Assembly (NCBI RefSeq): GCF_000478885.1
Contig: NC_022567.1
Coordinates: 1,922,001 to 1,986,000, forward strand
Length of the DNA stretch: 64,000 bases
Reading direction: 5' to 3'
Source of the DNA: Adlercreutzia equolifaciens DSM 19450
GTDB lineage: Bacteria; Actinomycetota; Coriobacteriia; Coriobacteriales; Eggerthellaceae
Under the pieces are notes generated by a model, which saw nothing but the letters and a program-made list of their open reading frames with translations, was not told the DNA's origin and searched no databases. Position numbers and translations under genes: made by a program. The number at the start of each line of letters is the position of its first letter. Position 1 is the stretch's first letter. Positions 8,545-18,003 of this stretch are shown here, piece after piece.

Positions 8545-10134
8545 ATGAAAGCACAAGAGAGCAAGGGCACGTCCCGCCTGCTTGTGGCCATAGCCGTGAT
8601 GGCGGCCGTGGCGGCGCTGGCGCTCGCGCTGTGGGGGTGCGCACCCCAGGCCACCACGACCATGGCGGCCACGGGCGGCGACGGGGAGACGACGGAGGAG
8701 ACCGCTGCGTCGTCGATGTACCCCGACTTCACCGACAGGACCTCCGGCAACTTCAACGACACCTTCAGCACCACGGACATGCTGAACGCCGGCAACCGCG
8801 GATGCAACGCGTGCCACGAGGATTTGTGGGACGTCATGAACATGAAGGACGGCTACAACCACATCCTGACCCACGTGGGCTACGACAAGGCGCTCACCTA
8901 TCAGGACTGCGAGCCGTGCCACCGCGGCCACACAGCGCTCACCGGCCCGTACCTGGGCGACCTCATTCACGCGGCCCATTACGGCAGCAAGGTCTTCCAG
9001 GAGGCCAACGGCAACTGCTGGAGCTGCCATGCCATGAACTCCGCCGGCAACCAGGGCGACTACCAGCTGGTGCTGTGGGACGACTTCTACGATGAGCCGG
9101 CGCTGGGCGGCTACCCGAACATCGACGGCAACGAAGCTGAGCAGGCCTGGGTCGACTCCCGCGGCTTCTTCGGCGGCTTCATCAATGGTATGACCCAGGA
9201 TGCGGCGCCGTCCATCGATGTCACGCTGGATCAGTCCATCACCGACCACGACGACGTGTTCATCGTGAACAACTGGGGCCCCGAGGTCTCCGAGAAGAAC
9301 GGCGAGCCCTTCAGCTTCGACGCCGTGTGCAGCGAGGAGAACACCGTAAGCCTCACCGGCGTGAAGAACCCCCGCTCGTTCACGAAGGCCGAGCTTGAGG
9401 CCATGCCCCAGACCGAATTCACCATGGCGCTCGCCTGCGCCACCAACGGCCGTGGCGGCTCGCTCGTGTCCAACATCCCCATGTCCGGCGTGTCGGTGGC
9501 CTACCTCATCGAGCAGTGCGGCGGCCTGGTCGATGGCGTGAACGCCGTGAACGCCACGGGCTACGACGGCTGGCAGGCCTTCCCGCCCATGAACCTGGAG
9601 GCGAGCACCTACACCGAGAACGCCTATATCGCCCTGAAGTACTACGGCGAGGACTTAAGCCAGGACGACGGCGCACCCATGACCCTCGTGTCTTTGGGCA
9701 ATCCCGGCGCCCGCCAGGTGAAGCACATCAAGTCGATCGACTTCACCCAGGACGAGGCGTTCTTCCAGGGGCCGATGATGGCCGAGTCCGACGAGCCCTC
9801 CCCAAGCTATCCCATCAACGGCATGTGGTTCCAGGAAGACGGTGTCACCGCCAAGGTGGGCGAGCCGGTGACCCTGACCGGTGCCGTGTACAGCTGGAAC
9901 CGCGTCGTGGGAGACCTGGCCAGCGTCAACTTCAGCTTCGACATGGGCAAGACCTGGCAAGACGTGAAGATCGCCGATCAGGTCACCGACTTCGATCCGT
10001 TCCAATGGGTCACCTATTCCCTGGATTGGACGCCGAGCAAGGCGGGCAAGTACCAGGTGAAGCTGCAGGCCACTGACGCGAACGGCGTCCAGATGAAGAA
10101 GCCCGTCACGCTGTTCGTGAACGTCGAGGAATAG
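8545..10134 (+). CDS. Trihaem cytochrome c fused to sulfite-oxidase-fold molybdenum domain, lipoprotein (module 2)
   Basis: 529 aa, clear paralogue of the protein at 3666-5261 along its whole length. Signal peptide with lipobox ALWGC (Cys32); haem sites CNACH (87-91), CEPCH (122-126), CWSCH (158-162); Mo-ligand Cys298 in ALACATNGRGG; Ig-like dimerisation domain from EPVTLTGAVYSWNR. The two proteins differ most after the signal peptide and at residues ~195-225, which may reflect different partners or substrates. Ribosome site GGAAGGAGAAGAGG. Followed 19 bases later by the paralogous small secreted protein. The reaction is unknown; the fold also includes sulfite dehydrogenases and MsrP-type reductases. 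Confidence 0.88.
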   Translation: MKAQESKGTSRLLVAIAVMAAVAALALALWGCAPQATTTMAATGGDGETTEETAASSMYPDFTDRTSGNFNDTFSTTDMLNAGNRGCNACHEDLWDVMNMKDGYNHILTHVGYDKALTYQDCEPCHRGHTALTGPYLGDLIHAAHYGSKVFQEANGNCWSCHAMNSAGNQGDYQLVLWDDFYDEPALGGYPNIDGNEAEQAWVDSRGFFGGFINGMTQDAAPSIDVTLDQSITDHDDVFIVNNWGPEVSEKNGEPFSFDAVCSEENTVSLTGVKNPRSFTKAELEAMPQTEFTMALACATNGRGGSLVSNIPMSGVSVAYLIEQCGGLVDGVNAVNATGYDGWQAFPPMNLEASTYTENAYIALKYYGEDLSQDDGAPMTLVSLGNPGARQVKHIKSIDFTQDEAFFQGPMMAESDEPSPSYPINGMWFQEDGVTAKVGEPVTLTGAVYSWNRVVGDLASVNFSFDMGKTWQDVKIADQVTDFDPFQWVTYSLDWTPSKAGKYQVKLQATDANGVQMKKPVTLFVNVEE

Positions 10135-10153
10135 AAAGGGACGGTGACATTCC

Positions 10154-10648
10154 ATGAAATCTCAGACTGTTAAGACCATCGGCGGCGTGATGAGCGCGGT
10201 GGCCCTCATCTCCGGAGGCGCCGGCGTGGCCCAGGCCGCTACCATCGAGCCCGCGGCAGCCGCTCCGGCATCTGCGACCACCCTGGCTGCCGCAGATGCC
10301 GCAGACACCGAGGCCCCTGCGCGCGCCGTGGAGGGAACCTTTAGCTACACGCAGGACGCCTTGTCCTCCAACGCCGAGATAAGCGGCGTTTTCTGCAAGG
10401 CGGCCGCCACGCTGTGCGCGTCGCTGCCCACTTACGGCTGCGAGGCCGTCAAGGCCGCGGCCGTCACCGTGGCGGGCCCCAACGCCTCGTTCACGGCCAC
10501 CGTGGACGAGCTGGCCGGCGAGGAGGAAGCGACCTCCTACGTGATGGCCTGCTCCTGCGCTACCAACGTTGCCGGCGGCGGCGCCATCGCCAACGCCGAG
10601 GTCGAGGGCGTCTCTCTGGAAACCCTCGTTCAGATGGCCTGCGCCTAA
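10154..10648 (+). CDS. Small secreted protein resembling the N-terminal half of the sulfite-oxidase molybdenum domain (module 2)
   Basis: 164 aa, nearly identical in layout to the protein at 5281-5778: Sec signal peptide (MKSQTVKTIGGVMSAVAL...AQA), Ala-rich linker, then a Cys-rich domain ending in ACSCATNVAGGG and EGVSLETLVQMACA. The C-terminal ~60 residues are more alike between the two copies than the linkers, as expected if that part binds the partner or a cofactor. It again lies directly downstream of the haem-molybdenum gene, which supports a functional pair rather than a chance fragment. Confidence 0.82.
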   Translation: MKSQTVKTIGGVMSAVALISGGAGVAQAATIEPAAAAPASATTLAAADAADTEAPARAVEGTFSYTQDALSSNAEISGVFCKAAATLCASLPTYGCEAVKAAAVTVAGPNASFTATVDELAGEEEATSYVMACSCATNVAGGGAIANAEVEGVSLETLVQMACA

Positions 10649-10714
10649 GAAAGAGCGCGCTGTCGCCCGAAACTTGAAGGGCTCGACGCGCCCAGCGCCA
10701 CCCGCCTCCCCCTC

Positions 10715-10744
10715 GGCCCGGAAGCCCTCGCTTCCGGGCCTTTT
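10715..10744 (+). terminator. Rho-independent terminator of module 2
   Basis: 10-bp perfect stem GGCCCGGAAG / CTTCCGGGCC with a 6-base loop, followed by TTTT. Lies 67 bases after the small secreted protein. Same GCCCGGAAG core as the module 1 terminator, so the duplication probably included it. Confidence 0.85.
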
Positions 10745-10808
10745 CCATAGGCAAAGGATGCAAACCCGTAGCACGAAGCCGCTTTTTGCCTTCCGCTTCA
10801 ACGCAGAT

Positions 10809-10939
10809 CGACATTTTCCCGCCTCTGGCTATTGTGTTACCTAGGCATAACTTTAAGCTTATCAAGAAAATGCCTGGTCACAGCTTCGCAAGAAAGCCTA
10901 GTCCTCAATACGCCCGTAGCCAGAGACGGAAAAATGTCG
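10809..10939. repeat. Inverted-repeat element with 23-bp arms
   Basis: Left arm 10809-10831 and right arm 10917-10939 match at 21 of 23 positions when inverted (core motif CTCTGGCTA / TAGCCAGAG). An inner CTAGGC / GCCTAG pair extends the dyad. The 85-base core is AT-richer than its surroundings and holds no gene. It sits between the module 2 terminator and the ribosomal operon terminator, so the 10649-11066 gap is explained by two terminators plus this element. Confidence 0.6.
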
Positions 10940-10990
10940 GAGACGACCGAGCGACAGGGCAAAAACCCGCCTCGGGCTACGGCTCGCAGC

Positions 10991-11023
10991 AAAAAGGCCG
11001 GCCCCTTTGCGGGAGCCGGCCTT
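10991..11023 (-). terminator. Rho-independent terminator after rplW
   Basis: On the minus strand a 9-bp stem AAGGCCGGC / GCCGGCCTT is followed by TTTTT. It is 44 bases past the rplW stop, so the ribosomal protein transcript appears to end here. Confidence 0.85.
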
Positions 11024-11066
11024 GGTTTCTCGGGCTTTCGGCCCTTGGCGCGATGAGCGCTTGAAG

Positions 11067-11354
11067 CTAGGAAGCGAAGATCTCGATGGTCTCGCCCTCG
11101 GCCAGGGTGACCATGGCCTTCTTCCAGGTGCGGGTGCGACCCTCCTGGTAGCGAACGCGCTTCGGCTTCGACTTCACGTTCAGGGTGTTCACCTTGACCA
11201 CCTTCACGTTGAAGATAGCCTCGATAGCCTGGCGAATCTCAACCTTGTTGGCGTCCTTGGCCACCTCGAAGGTGTAGACGTTGTTCTCCATAGCGTCGTA
11301 GCTGTGCTCCGTGATGACGGGGCGGATGATGACGTCGCGGGGATCCTTCTCCAT
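11067..11354 (-). CDS. rplW: 50S ribosomal protein L23
   Basis: 95 aa, full length for L23. Contains DVIIRPVITEHSYDAMENN at the N-terminus and the KPKRVRYQEGRTRTWKKAMV region that contacts 23S rRNA at the exit tunnel. The ATG overlaps the rplD stop (TAATG), giving tight coupling. Normally rplB follows rplW; here a terminator follows. Confidence 0.97.
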   Translation of the reverse strand: MEKDPRDVIIRPVITEHSYDAMENNVYTFEVAKDANKVEIRQAIEAIFNVKVVKVNTLNVKSKPKRVRYQEGRTRTWKKAMVTLAEGETIEIFAS

Positions 11355-11980
11355 TATGCAAGCACCTCCTCAATGCGGGCCAGGCACGGCTCGGCGATAA
11401 CGAGGGCCTTGTTGTCGACCAGCTCGTAGGTGTTGATGTCGCCCACCGGCAGAATGTTCACCTCGGGGATGTTGCGGAAGGAGAGGAAGGCCTCGATGTC
11501 CTCGTTGCCGATGACCACGCAGATGCGCTTACCCTCAAGGCCGAGCGCCTTGATGAGCGCCACGGCGTCCTTGGTGCAGGGCTTCTCGAAGTCCATGTCC
11601 TTCACGATGTAGAGCTCGCCGTCGGCCAGCTTGCCGGAGAGAGCCGAGCGCATGGCCAGCTTGATCTCCTTCTTGTTGACCTTCTGGTCGTAGCTGCGGG
11701 TGTGGGGGCCGAACACGGTACCGCCGCCGACCCACTGGGGAGCGCGGATGGTACCCTGACGGGCACGGCCGGTGCCCTTCTGACGCCACGGCTTCTTGCC
11801 GCCGCCGCGAACCATGCCGCGGGTGCGCGTGTTGGCGGTGCCCTGGCGCCAGGATGCCTGCTGCGCCTTCACGGTGCGATGCATCACAGGCACGTTCGGC
11901 TCGATGGCGAACACGGCGTCGGAAAGCTCGACCGTGCCGGCGGCAGCGCCCTTCACGTCCTTAATCTCAATAGTTGCCAT
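11354..11980 (-). CDS. rplD: 50S ribosomal protein L4
   Basis: 208 aa, full length. Shows the L4 extended loop (KPWRQKGTGRARQGTIRAPQ) that lines the peptide exit tunnel, preceded by the VMHRTVKAQQASWRQGTA region. Lies between rplC and rplW as in S10 operons. In many bacteria L4 represses its own operon; nothing here shows whether that holds. Confidence 0.97.
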   Translation of the reverse strand: MATIEIKDVKGAAAGTVELSDAVFAIEPNVPVMHRTVKAQQASWRQGTANTRTRGMVRGGGKKPWRQKGTGRARQGTIRAPQWVGGGTVFGPHTRSYDQKVNKKEIKLAMRSALSGKLADGELYIVKDMDFEKPCTKDAVALIKALGLEGKRICVVIGNEDIEAFLSFRNIPEVNILPVGDINTYELVDNKALVIAEPCLARIEEVLA

Positions 11981-12014
11981 AGTTGCTGTAACTCCTTGTT
12001 ACCGATCGTTCCAA

Positions 12015-12635
12015 TTAAGCCATGCGGACGCGGACGATGCCGTTCTTGCCGCCGGGCACCGCACCCTTGACCAGGATGAGGTTCTGCTCCTCGTCGATGC
12101 GAACAACCTCGAGGTTCTTCACGGTGACGGTGTCGCAGCCCATGTGGCCAGGCAGGCGCAGGCCCTTGAACACGCGGGACGGCGTGGCGCACTGGCCCAC
12201 GGAACCGGGGGCGCGATGGAAGTGCGCGCCGTGGCCGCCCGGGCCGCCGGCAAAGCCGTAGCGCTTCATGACGCCGGCGAAGCCCTTGCCCTTGGACGTG
12301 CCGGTCACGTCGACCTTCTTCACGTCGGCGAAGGCCGCGACGGTCTGCTCGTCGCCCACCTTGTACTCGCCGGCGTTCTCGACGCGAACCTCGCGCAGGT
12401 AGCGCTTCGGCTCGGCGCCCTGGGCGTCGAAGTGGCCCTGCATGGGCTTGTTCACGCGACGGGGCTTGATGTAGCCGAAGCCCATCTGCACGGCCTCGTA
12501 GCCGTCGGTATCCACGGTCTTCACCTGGCACACGGTGTTCGGCTCGGCCTGGATAACGGTGACCGGGACGATGCGGTCCTGGTCGTCGAAGATCTGGGTC
12601 ATGCCGATCTTCTTGCCATAGATAGCGTTAATCAT
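12015..12635 (-). CDS. rplC: 50S ribosomal protein L3
   Basis: 206 aa. Starts [20 protein letters not shown], with the glycine-rich [20 protein letters not shown] loop that reaches the peptidyl transferase centre. I chose the ATG at 12635, 7 bases after AAGGAGG; a TTG two codons upstream is too close to that site. Confidence 0.97.
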   Translation of the reverse strand: MINAIYGKKIGMTQIFDDQDRIVPVTVIQAEPNTVCQVKTVDTDGYEAVQMGFGYIKPRRVNKPMQGHFDAQGAEPKRYLREVRVENAGEYKVGDEQTVAAFADVKKVDVTGTSKGKGFAGVMKRYGFAGGPGGHGAHFHRAPGSVGQCATPSRVFKGLRLPGHMGCDTVTVKNLEVVRIDEEQNLILVKGAVPGGKNGIVRVRMA

Positions 12636-12647
12636 GCCCAAACCTCC

Positions 12648-12956
12648 TTACAGCTTGATCTCGATGTCAACGCCAGCGGGGAGATCGAGACGCATCAGGG
12701 AGTCAACCGTGTTGGGGGTCGGCTCGAGGATGTCGATCAGGCGCTTGTGGGTGCGCATCTCGAACTGCTCGCGGGAGTCCTTGTTCACATGGGGCCCACG
12801 GATGACGCAGTACAGGTTGCGCTCCGTCGGCAGCGGAATAGGACCGGAAACCTTGGCACCCGTCTTCTGGGCGGTATCGACGATGAGGCGCGTGGACTGA
12901 TCCACGATCTCATGATCGTATCCCTTGAGGCGGATGCGAATCTTCTGACTTGCCAC
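12648..12956 (-). CDS. rpsJ: 30S ribosomal protein S10 (NusE)
   Basis: 102 aa, full length. [18 protein letters not shown] at the N-terminus and the [20 protein letters not shown] loop are diagnostic. GTG start with GGAGG upstream. It also serves in antitermination complexes. It follows fusA directly; a tuf gene, often found at this spot, is absent. Confidence 0.97.
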   Translation of the reverse strand: MASQKIRIRLKGYDHEIVDQSTRLIVDTAQKTGAKVSGPIPLPTERNLYCVIRGPHVNKDSREQFEMRTHKRLIDILEPTPNTVDSLMRLDLPAGVDIEIKL

Positions 12957-12994
12957 TTACATTACCTCCAAATAGAAGTTTCTCTGAGGACGCC

Positions 12995-15112
12995 TTAGGC
13001 GTTGCCGCCGGCCTTGCTGATGATCTCGTCCTGCACGGACTTGGGCACGGGCTCGTAGGAGTCCATCTGCATGGTGTACACGGCGCGGCCCTGCGTACCG
13101 GAACGCAGGTCGGTCGCGTAGCCGAACATGTTGCCCAGCGGAACCTTCGCCTCGATGACGACGGCGTTTCCACGCTGCTCCTGGCCCTGAATAAGACCAC
13201 GACGGCTGGGAATGTCACCCATGACGAAGCCGGTGTACTCCTCGGGCGTCTCAACCTCGACAGCCATGACGGGCTCCAGGATGACCGGGTTGGATTTGCG
13301 CAGGGCGTCCTTGATGGCCATGGAACCGGCCACCTTGAAGGCGGCCTCGGAGGAGTCCACGTCGTGGTAGGAACCGTCGATCAGCTCGACCTTCACGTCC
13401 TCGACCGGGTAGCCGGCCAGAACGCCGGAGTTCAGCGCCTCCTGGATGCCCTTGTCGATGGAGGGGATGTACTCCTTGGGCACCACGCCGCCGACGATCT
13501 TGTTGACGAACTCGTAGCCCTTGCCAGCCTCCTGCGGGTACATGTTGATGACCGCGTGTCCGTACTGGCCGCGGCCGCCGGACTGGCGAACGAACTTGCC
13601 CTCGGCGTTCATGACCTCGTGGCCCGGACGCTCGCGATAGGCTACCTGCGGCTTGCCCACGTTCGCCTCGACCTTGAACTCACGCAGCAGGCGATCGACG
13701 ATGATCTCGAGGTGCAGCTCGCCCATGCCGGCGATGATGGTCTGACCAGTCTCATGGTTGGTGGACACGCGGAAGGTCGGGTCCTCCTCGGCGAGCTTCT
13801 GCAGGGCGATGGCCATCTTGTCCTGCTCGGCCTTGGTCTTGGGCTCCACGGCGATGTCGATAACCGGATCGGCGAACTCCATGGACTCCAGTATGATGGG
13901 AGCGTCCTCGGCGCACAGGGAGTCACCGGTGGAGGTGTCTTTCAGACCCACAACAGCAACGATGTCGCCAGCGGACACGGCGTCGATGTCGACGCGCTGG
14001 TTGGAGTGCATCTGCAGCAGACGGCCGATGCGCTCTTTCTTGCCCTTCGTGGCGTTCAGCACGTAGCTGCCGGCGTCCAGATGGCCGGAGTACACACGCA
14101 GGTAGGTGAGCTTGCCCACATAGGGGTCGGTCATGATCTTGAAGGCCAACGAAGCGAACGGAGCCTTCGGATCGGCCGGACGCTCCTCTTCCTCGCCGGT
14201 GTCGGGGTTGGTACCCTTGATCGGCGGGATGTCCACCGGGGAGGGCATGTAGTCGACCACGGCATCCAGCAGCTCCTGCACACCCTTGTTCTTGTAGGCG
14301 GAGCCCACGAACACGGGGTTGATCTGGCAGGCGATAACACCCTTGCGGATGGCGGCCTTCAGCTCGTCGACGGAGATCTCCTCCTCCATGAGGACCTTCT
14401 CCATCAGCTCGTCGTCGCAGTCGGCGGCGGCCTCAAGCAGCTCCTGGTGGTACAGCTCGGCATCTTCCTTGAACTCGGCCGGGATCTCGTCCATCGGCTC
14501 GGGGTAGGTCATGCCCTTGTCGTCGGCCTTGAAGTCCCAGGCAGTCATGGTCACGAGGTCCACGATGCCCCAGAAGTTATCCTCGGCACCCATGGGAATC
14601 TGGGCGGCCACGGCCTTCGCATCCAGACGGTCGCGCATGGTCTGGATGGCATGGAAGAAGTCGGCACCCACGCGGTCGTACTTGTTGATGAAGGCGATGC
14701 GGGGCACGCCGTAACGCTCGGCCTGGCGCCACACCGTCTCGGACTGCGGCTGCACGCCGGCAACGGCATCGAATACGGCGACGGTGCCGTCGAGCACGCG
14801 CAGGGAGCGCTCTACCTCGGCCGTGAAGTCCACGTGGCCGGGGGTGTCGATGATCTGGAAGCGGTACTCCTTGCCGTCGGCCTTGCCGCCGGGGTACTTC
14901 CAAAAGCAGGTGGTGGCTGCAGCGGTGATGGTCACGCCGCGCTCCTGCTCCTGAACCATCCAGTCCATGGTGGCAGCGCCGTCGTGCACCTCGCCGATCT
15001 TATGAGTTTTGCCCGTGTAGTAGAGGATGCGCTCGGTCGTGGTGGTCTTGCCTGCATCGATGTGGGCCATGATGCCGATGTTGCGCGTATCCCTCAGATC
15101 GATTTTAGCCAT
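12995..15112 (-). CDS. fusA: Translation elongation factor G
   Basis: 705 aa. GTPase motifs G1 ([15 protein letters not shown]), G3 (DTPGHVD) and G4 (NKYD) in the first ~145 residues, then domains II-V, including the domain IV segment [14 protein letters not shown]. Drives tRNA-mRNA translocation. Reads through from rpsG in the str-type operon. Confidence 0.98.
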   Translation of the reverse strand: MAKIDLRDTRNIGIMAHIDAGKTTTTERILYYTGKTHKIGEVHDGAATMDWMVQEQERGVTITAAATTCFWKYPGGKADGKEYRFQIIDTPGHVDFTAEVERSLRVLDGTVAVFDAVAGVQPQSETVWRQAERYGVPRIAFINKYDRVGADFFHAIQTMRDRLDAKAVAAQIPMGAEDNFWGIVDLVTMTAWDFKADDKGMTYPEPMDEIPAEFKEDAELYHQELLEAAADCDDELMEKVLMEEEISVDELKAAIRKGVIACQINPVFVGSAYKNKGVQELLDAVVDYMPSPVDIPPIKGTNPDTGEEEERPADPKAPFASLAFKIMTDPYVGKLTYLRVYSGHLDAGSYVLNATKGKKERIGRLLQMHSNQRVDIDAVSAGDIVAVVGLKDTSTGDSLCAEDAPIILESMEFADPVIDIAVEPKTKAEQDKMAIALQKLAEEDPTFRVSTNHETGQTIIAGMGELHLEIIVDRLLREFKVEANVGKPQVAYRERPGHEVMNAEGKFVRQSGGRGQYGHAVINMYPQEAGKGYEFVNKIVGGVVPKEYIPSIDKGIQEALNSGVLAGYPVEDVKVELIDGSYHDVDSSEAAFKVAGSMAIKDALRKSNPVILEPVMAVEVETPEEYTGFVMGDIPSRRGLIQGQEQRGNAVVIEAKVPLGNMFGYATDLRSGTQGRAVYTMQMDSYEPVPKSVQDEIISKAGGNA

Positions 15113-15127
15113 GTATCTTCACCAGCC

Positions 15128-15598
15128 TTAGAAGCGATAGTGCGAGAACGCACGGTTAGCCTCGGCCATCTTGTACATGTCCTCGCGCTTCTTCACAGCG
15201 GCGCCCGTGTTGTTGGAGGCGTCGATGATCTCGTTGGCGAGACGCTCGCGCATGGTGTGCTCCTTGCGCTTGCGGGAGAAGTCGACGATCCAGCGGATCG
15301 CCAATGTGGTGGCACGACGGGAGTTGACTTCCATCGGCACCTGGTAAGTGGCGCCGCCCACGCGCTTCGGCTTGCACTCGAGGGTGGGGCGGACGTTGTC
15401 CATGGCCTTCTTGAACACGGTCAGCGGATCCTCGCCGGTCTTCTCCTGGACCAGGTCGAAGGCGCCGTAGACGATGTTCTCGGCGATGGACTTCTTGCCG
15501 TCAAGCAGAACCTTGTTGATGAGCTGCGTGACGAGACGGTTGTTGAACTTTGCGTCCGGCTGCGTTTCGCGGCGGACTGCTGCTGCACGACGCGGCAT
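15128..15598 (-). CDS. rpsG: 30S ribosomal protein S7
   Basis: 156 aa, full length. [20 protein letters not shown] start, the [16 protein letters not shown] motif and a basic C-terminus. Primary binder of the 3' major domain of 16S rRNA. Ribosome site AAAGGAG 7 bases before the ATG. About 107 bases separate it from rpsL, with no gene in that gap. Confidence 0.97.
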   Translation of the reverse strand: MPRRAAAVRRETQPDAKFNNRLVTQLINKVLLDGKKSIAENIVYGAFDLVQEKTGEDPLTVFKKAMDNVRPTLECKPKRVGGATYQVPMEVNSRRATTLAIRWIVDFSRKRKEHTMRERLANEIIDASNNTGAAVKKREDMYKMAEANRAFSHYRF

Positions 15599-15705
15599 GT
15601 AGTTACTCCTTTTGCTTCTGCGCGCTTCGGGGCACCGGTTCGGCGTCCATTAGGTCGGTGGGGCTCCTTACCCAGACTCTACCGGCCCGCGCGGCTTAAC
15701 GAACG

Positions 15706-16077
15706 TTATTTCGGGCGCTTGGCGCCGTAGCGGCTGCGGGCCTGCTTGCGGTTGTCCACCGCAGCGCAGTCGAGCGCCGCGCGGATGACCTTGTAGCGGA
15801 CACCGGGAAGGTCCTTTACACGGCCGCCGCGGATGAGCACCATGGAGTGCTCCTGGAGGTTGTGGCCCTCGCCGGGGATGTAGGCCGTGACCTCCATACC
15901 GTTGACGAGACGCACACGGCAGACCTTTCGAAGAGCGGAGTTCGGCTTCTTGGGGGTCGTGGTGTACACGCGGGTGCACACGCCGCGCTTCTGCGGGTTG
16001 CCCTTGAGCGCCGGGGTCTTCGACTTGTCGACCGTCTTCTTGCGGCCCTTGCGGACCAGCTGGTTAATTGTAGGCAA
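15706..16077 (-). CDS. rpsL: 30S ribosomal protein S12
   Basis: 123 aa. I place the start at a TTG so that the protein reads (M)[13 protein letters not shown], the usual S12 N-terminus; the longer frame to 16119 adds residues not found in the family. Contains the decoding-centre motifs [15 protein letters not shown] and [15 protein letters not shown], in which streptomycin-resistance changes occur in other species. First gene of the operon. Confidence 0.96.
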   Translation of the reverse strand: MPTINQLVRKGRKKTVDKSKTPALKGNPQKRGVCTRVYTTTPKKPNSALRKVCRVRLVNGMEVTAYIPGEGHNLQEHSMVLIRGGRVKDLPGVRYKVIRAALDCAAVDNRKQARSRYGAKRPK

Positions 16078-16124
16078 GACTCTTTTCCTTTCCTTTTTCC
16101 ACGGGCTTGCACTGCACAAAACAA

Positions 16125-16141
16125 GCGCCTCTGTGAGGCGC
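16125..16141 (-). promoter_or_regulatory. Hairpin at the 5' end of the rpsL operon leader
   Basis: Perfect 7-bp stem GCGCCTC / GAGGCGC with a 3-base loop, located where the transcript from the promoter at 16150-16178 should begin. It could stabilise the mRNA 5' end or act in control of the operon. Confidence 0.5.
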
Positions 16142-16149
16142 GAGGGGGT

Positions 16150-16178
16150 ATATTACGAGGGTTTCCGCTGTGTGTCAA
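16150..16178 (-). promoter_or_regulatory. Sigma-70 type promoter of the rpsL-rplW operon
   Basis: Minus-strand TTGACA (-35, 16173-16178), exactly 17 bases, then TAATAT (-10, 16150-16155). Start expected near 16143, about 65 bases before the rpsL start codon. Best promoter match in the window and correctly placed. Confidence 0.85.
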
Positions 16179-16331
16179 ACGCCACGCACCCGGGCGTATC
16201 CATCCCCTCCGGCGAGCGGCACAATTTGTCCATAATCGCAGGAAGTGCAGGCAAGGAAGCCCCACGCACTTCCGACCGACAAGGACTGGCACGCTTTCTC
16301 GTAGAGGCCGACGAGGACTGACGCGCTTTTC

Positions 16332-16360
16332 CCGTAGGGGCCGACCTTGGTCGGCCCTCC
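16332..16360 (+). repeat. REP-like hairpin, copy a
   Basis: CCGTAGGGGCCGACCTTGG followed by TCGGCCCTCC. The stem GGGCCGACC / GGTCGGCCC differs from copies b and e (GGGGCGACC / GGTCGCCCC) by paired changes. It lies between rpsL and luxR 3; the upstream stretch 16280-16330 holds a degenerate relative (CTTTCTCGTAGAGGCCGACG). Confidence 0.7.
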
Positions 16361-16401
16361 CGACCGATGAAGGCCAGCGCCCTCGGTCATCTAAACCGAC
16401 T

Positions 16402-17898
16402 TCAATCGTCATCTATCCCATCATCTCCGAAGCCGGAGACGAGATCGATGAGCTCGGCCTTGGAATGGACATCGAGCTTCTGATAAATGTGCCGACGATG
16501 AGTAATGGCGGTTCCCTCGGCAATGAAAAGCACCTCCTGAACGCGACCCAGCCCATGCCCGCGCGCCAGAATGCCCAGAACCTCTGCCTCTCGCTCAGTC
16601 AGCGCGTAGACCTCAGCCACGGCCGCGACCCGCTCATCGAAAGGCGTACCGCCGTCAGCAGACTCCGCCTCTTTGCCCCCTGCGGCAGTTACGGCCCTCT
16701 TGTAGGCCCGTGCCAAACTTCCGCGCGTCAACACCACATCCGACGCGATAACAGCAAGCACCATGGCCGCGATGGCCGTCACGCTCACGTGGCCCTGGAG
16801 ATCGAGGCTCTCCATCATTAGCGCCAAACTCGACCCCAAAGCCGCGCCCAGGGCAAGCGCGCCCAGAGCCACACCCCACACGATAGCAAAAGGTACGCGA
16901 ATCTGCCCGGCCGCCTCCGCCGCGACTCCCACCACCAAGGAAAGGTACACCCACAGAGCCACCGCCGAGGCCCCCATGGCAAAGCGCAGGGAGAACTCGC
17001 TTCCGGCATCGAAGGGGTAAAAAGCCACAAGTATCGGTATGGCCGCAAAGCGCAGAAGGAGCAGCCAGCTGAATCCCTGTTTGAGCAGCGCCTTTGCCAC
17101 AACCTCGACCACGAGGGAGATAACGACGCCCGAAAGGCTCAAAAGCCACGTCCACGACAGGGCGTGACCGTGACGCGCAATGAGAAACTGCGTGATCATC
17201 AGGGCGAAGACAAGGCCGAACAGGCCATAGGACGCGATAATGCGAACAAAAGCCCCCTGCAGATGCGTCACTGGCGAAGAGGTTTTAGCAGGAGCCTCGC
17301 CGCGAGACGCCGACACCATGAACAAGGCGCTGGACACCGCCGAGAACACGGCGACCACTGCAAGCAGCAACCAGTGGATGCCTATGGACTGAGCGAAGGC
17401 CGCCAGCAGGCAGGCAGCGAGTACGACGAGAAACGAAACCCGGGAGCGCGCCGGAGCATCCAGCCGTCCAAAGCGTTCGCTCCATACCATGGTGAGCAAA
17501 CCGCCGCCCAAGCCGAGCAGCGCGCCGGACACGACGCGTAGAACCGCAACTGCCACAGAGGCGCCCCGTTCGGGAACGAGCAGAAGCGCTGCACCGGCGA
17601 TGGCAGCCAACGCGCCCGCAAACGCCCCGAAGACGCCTCGATACCATTCGTCCCTCCAACGCGCGAAAGACGCTGCGCACGCCGTCGTCCCCAAAACAAC
17701 AAGATAAGAAAAGAGAAGGGGGTTCAGCCCCGACAGCGCCAGATCGCCCCCGCGATACATATCGGCTACCACGCCGACAATGGGAAGCCACGTTTGGGCG
17801 CCAATATACCCGAGAACCACCAAAAGCCCGCTCTTCTCGGAAGCCCCTCCGAGCCCCTGAGACGGTAGCGCGCCATCGTCCTTCGTAATTCCTACCAT
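16402..17898 (-). CDS. Membrane-anchored LuxR-family regulator (module 3)
   Basis: 498 aa. About twelve hydrophobic segments in residues 25-390, then a LuxR HTH starting YALTEREAEVLGILARGHG with the recognition region THRRHIYQKLDVHS. Less similar to the regulators of modules 1 and 2; its recognition helix (GTAITHRRHIYQ) differs from VRSHV.AIY, so it should read a different site. Start ATG with GGGAGGG upstream. Divergent from the multihaem cytochrome at 18171, its likely target. Confidence 0.88.
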   Translation of the reverse strand: MVGITKDDGALPSQGLGGASEKSGLLVVLGYIGAQTWLPIVGVVADMYRGGDLALSGLNPLLFSYLVVLGTTACAASFARWRDEWYRGVFGAFAGALAAIAGAALLLVPERGASVAVAVLRVVSGALLGLGGGLLTMVWSERFGRLDAPARSRVSFLVVLAACLLAAFAQSIGIHWLLLAVVAVFSAVSSALFMVSASRGEAPAKTSSPVTHLQGAFVRIIASYGLFGLVFALMITQFLIARHGHALSWTWLLSLSGVVISLVVEVVAKALLKQGFSWLLLLRFAAIPILVAFYPFDAGSEFSLRFAMGASAVALWVYLSLVVGVAAEAAGQIRVPFAIVWGVALGALALGAALGSSLALMMESLDLQGHVSVTAIAAMVLAVIASDVVLTRGSLARAYKRAVTAAGGKEAESADGGTPFDERVAAVAEVYALTEREAEVLGILARGHGLGRVQEVLFIAEGTAITHRRHIYQKLDVHSKAELIDLVSGFGDDGIDDD

Positions 17899-18003
17899 CG
17901 CCGACCCTCCCGTATCGATGTGCGGTCAAGGGCAGTATAGCAAGGGCAAGGCCGAGAACCACCCACAATCTGTCCTTCGTCATCCCTTATCCCACCTGGC
18001 CTT

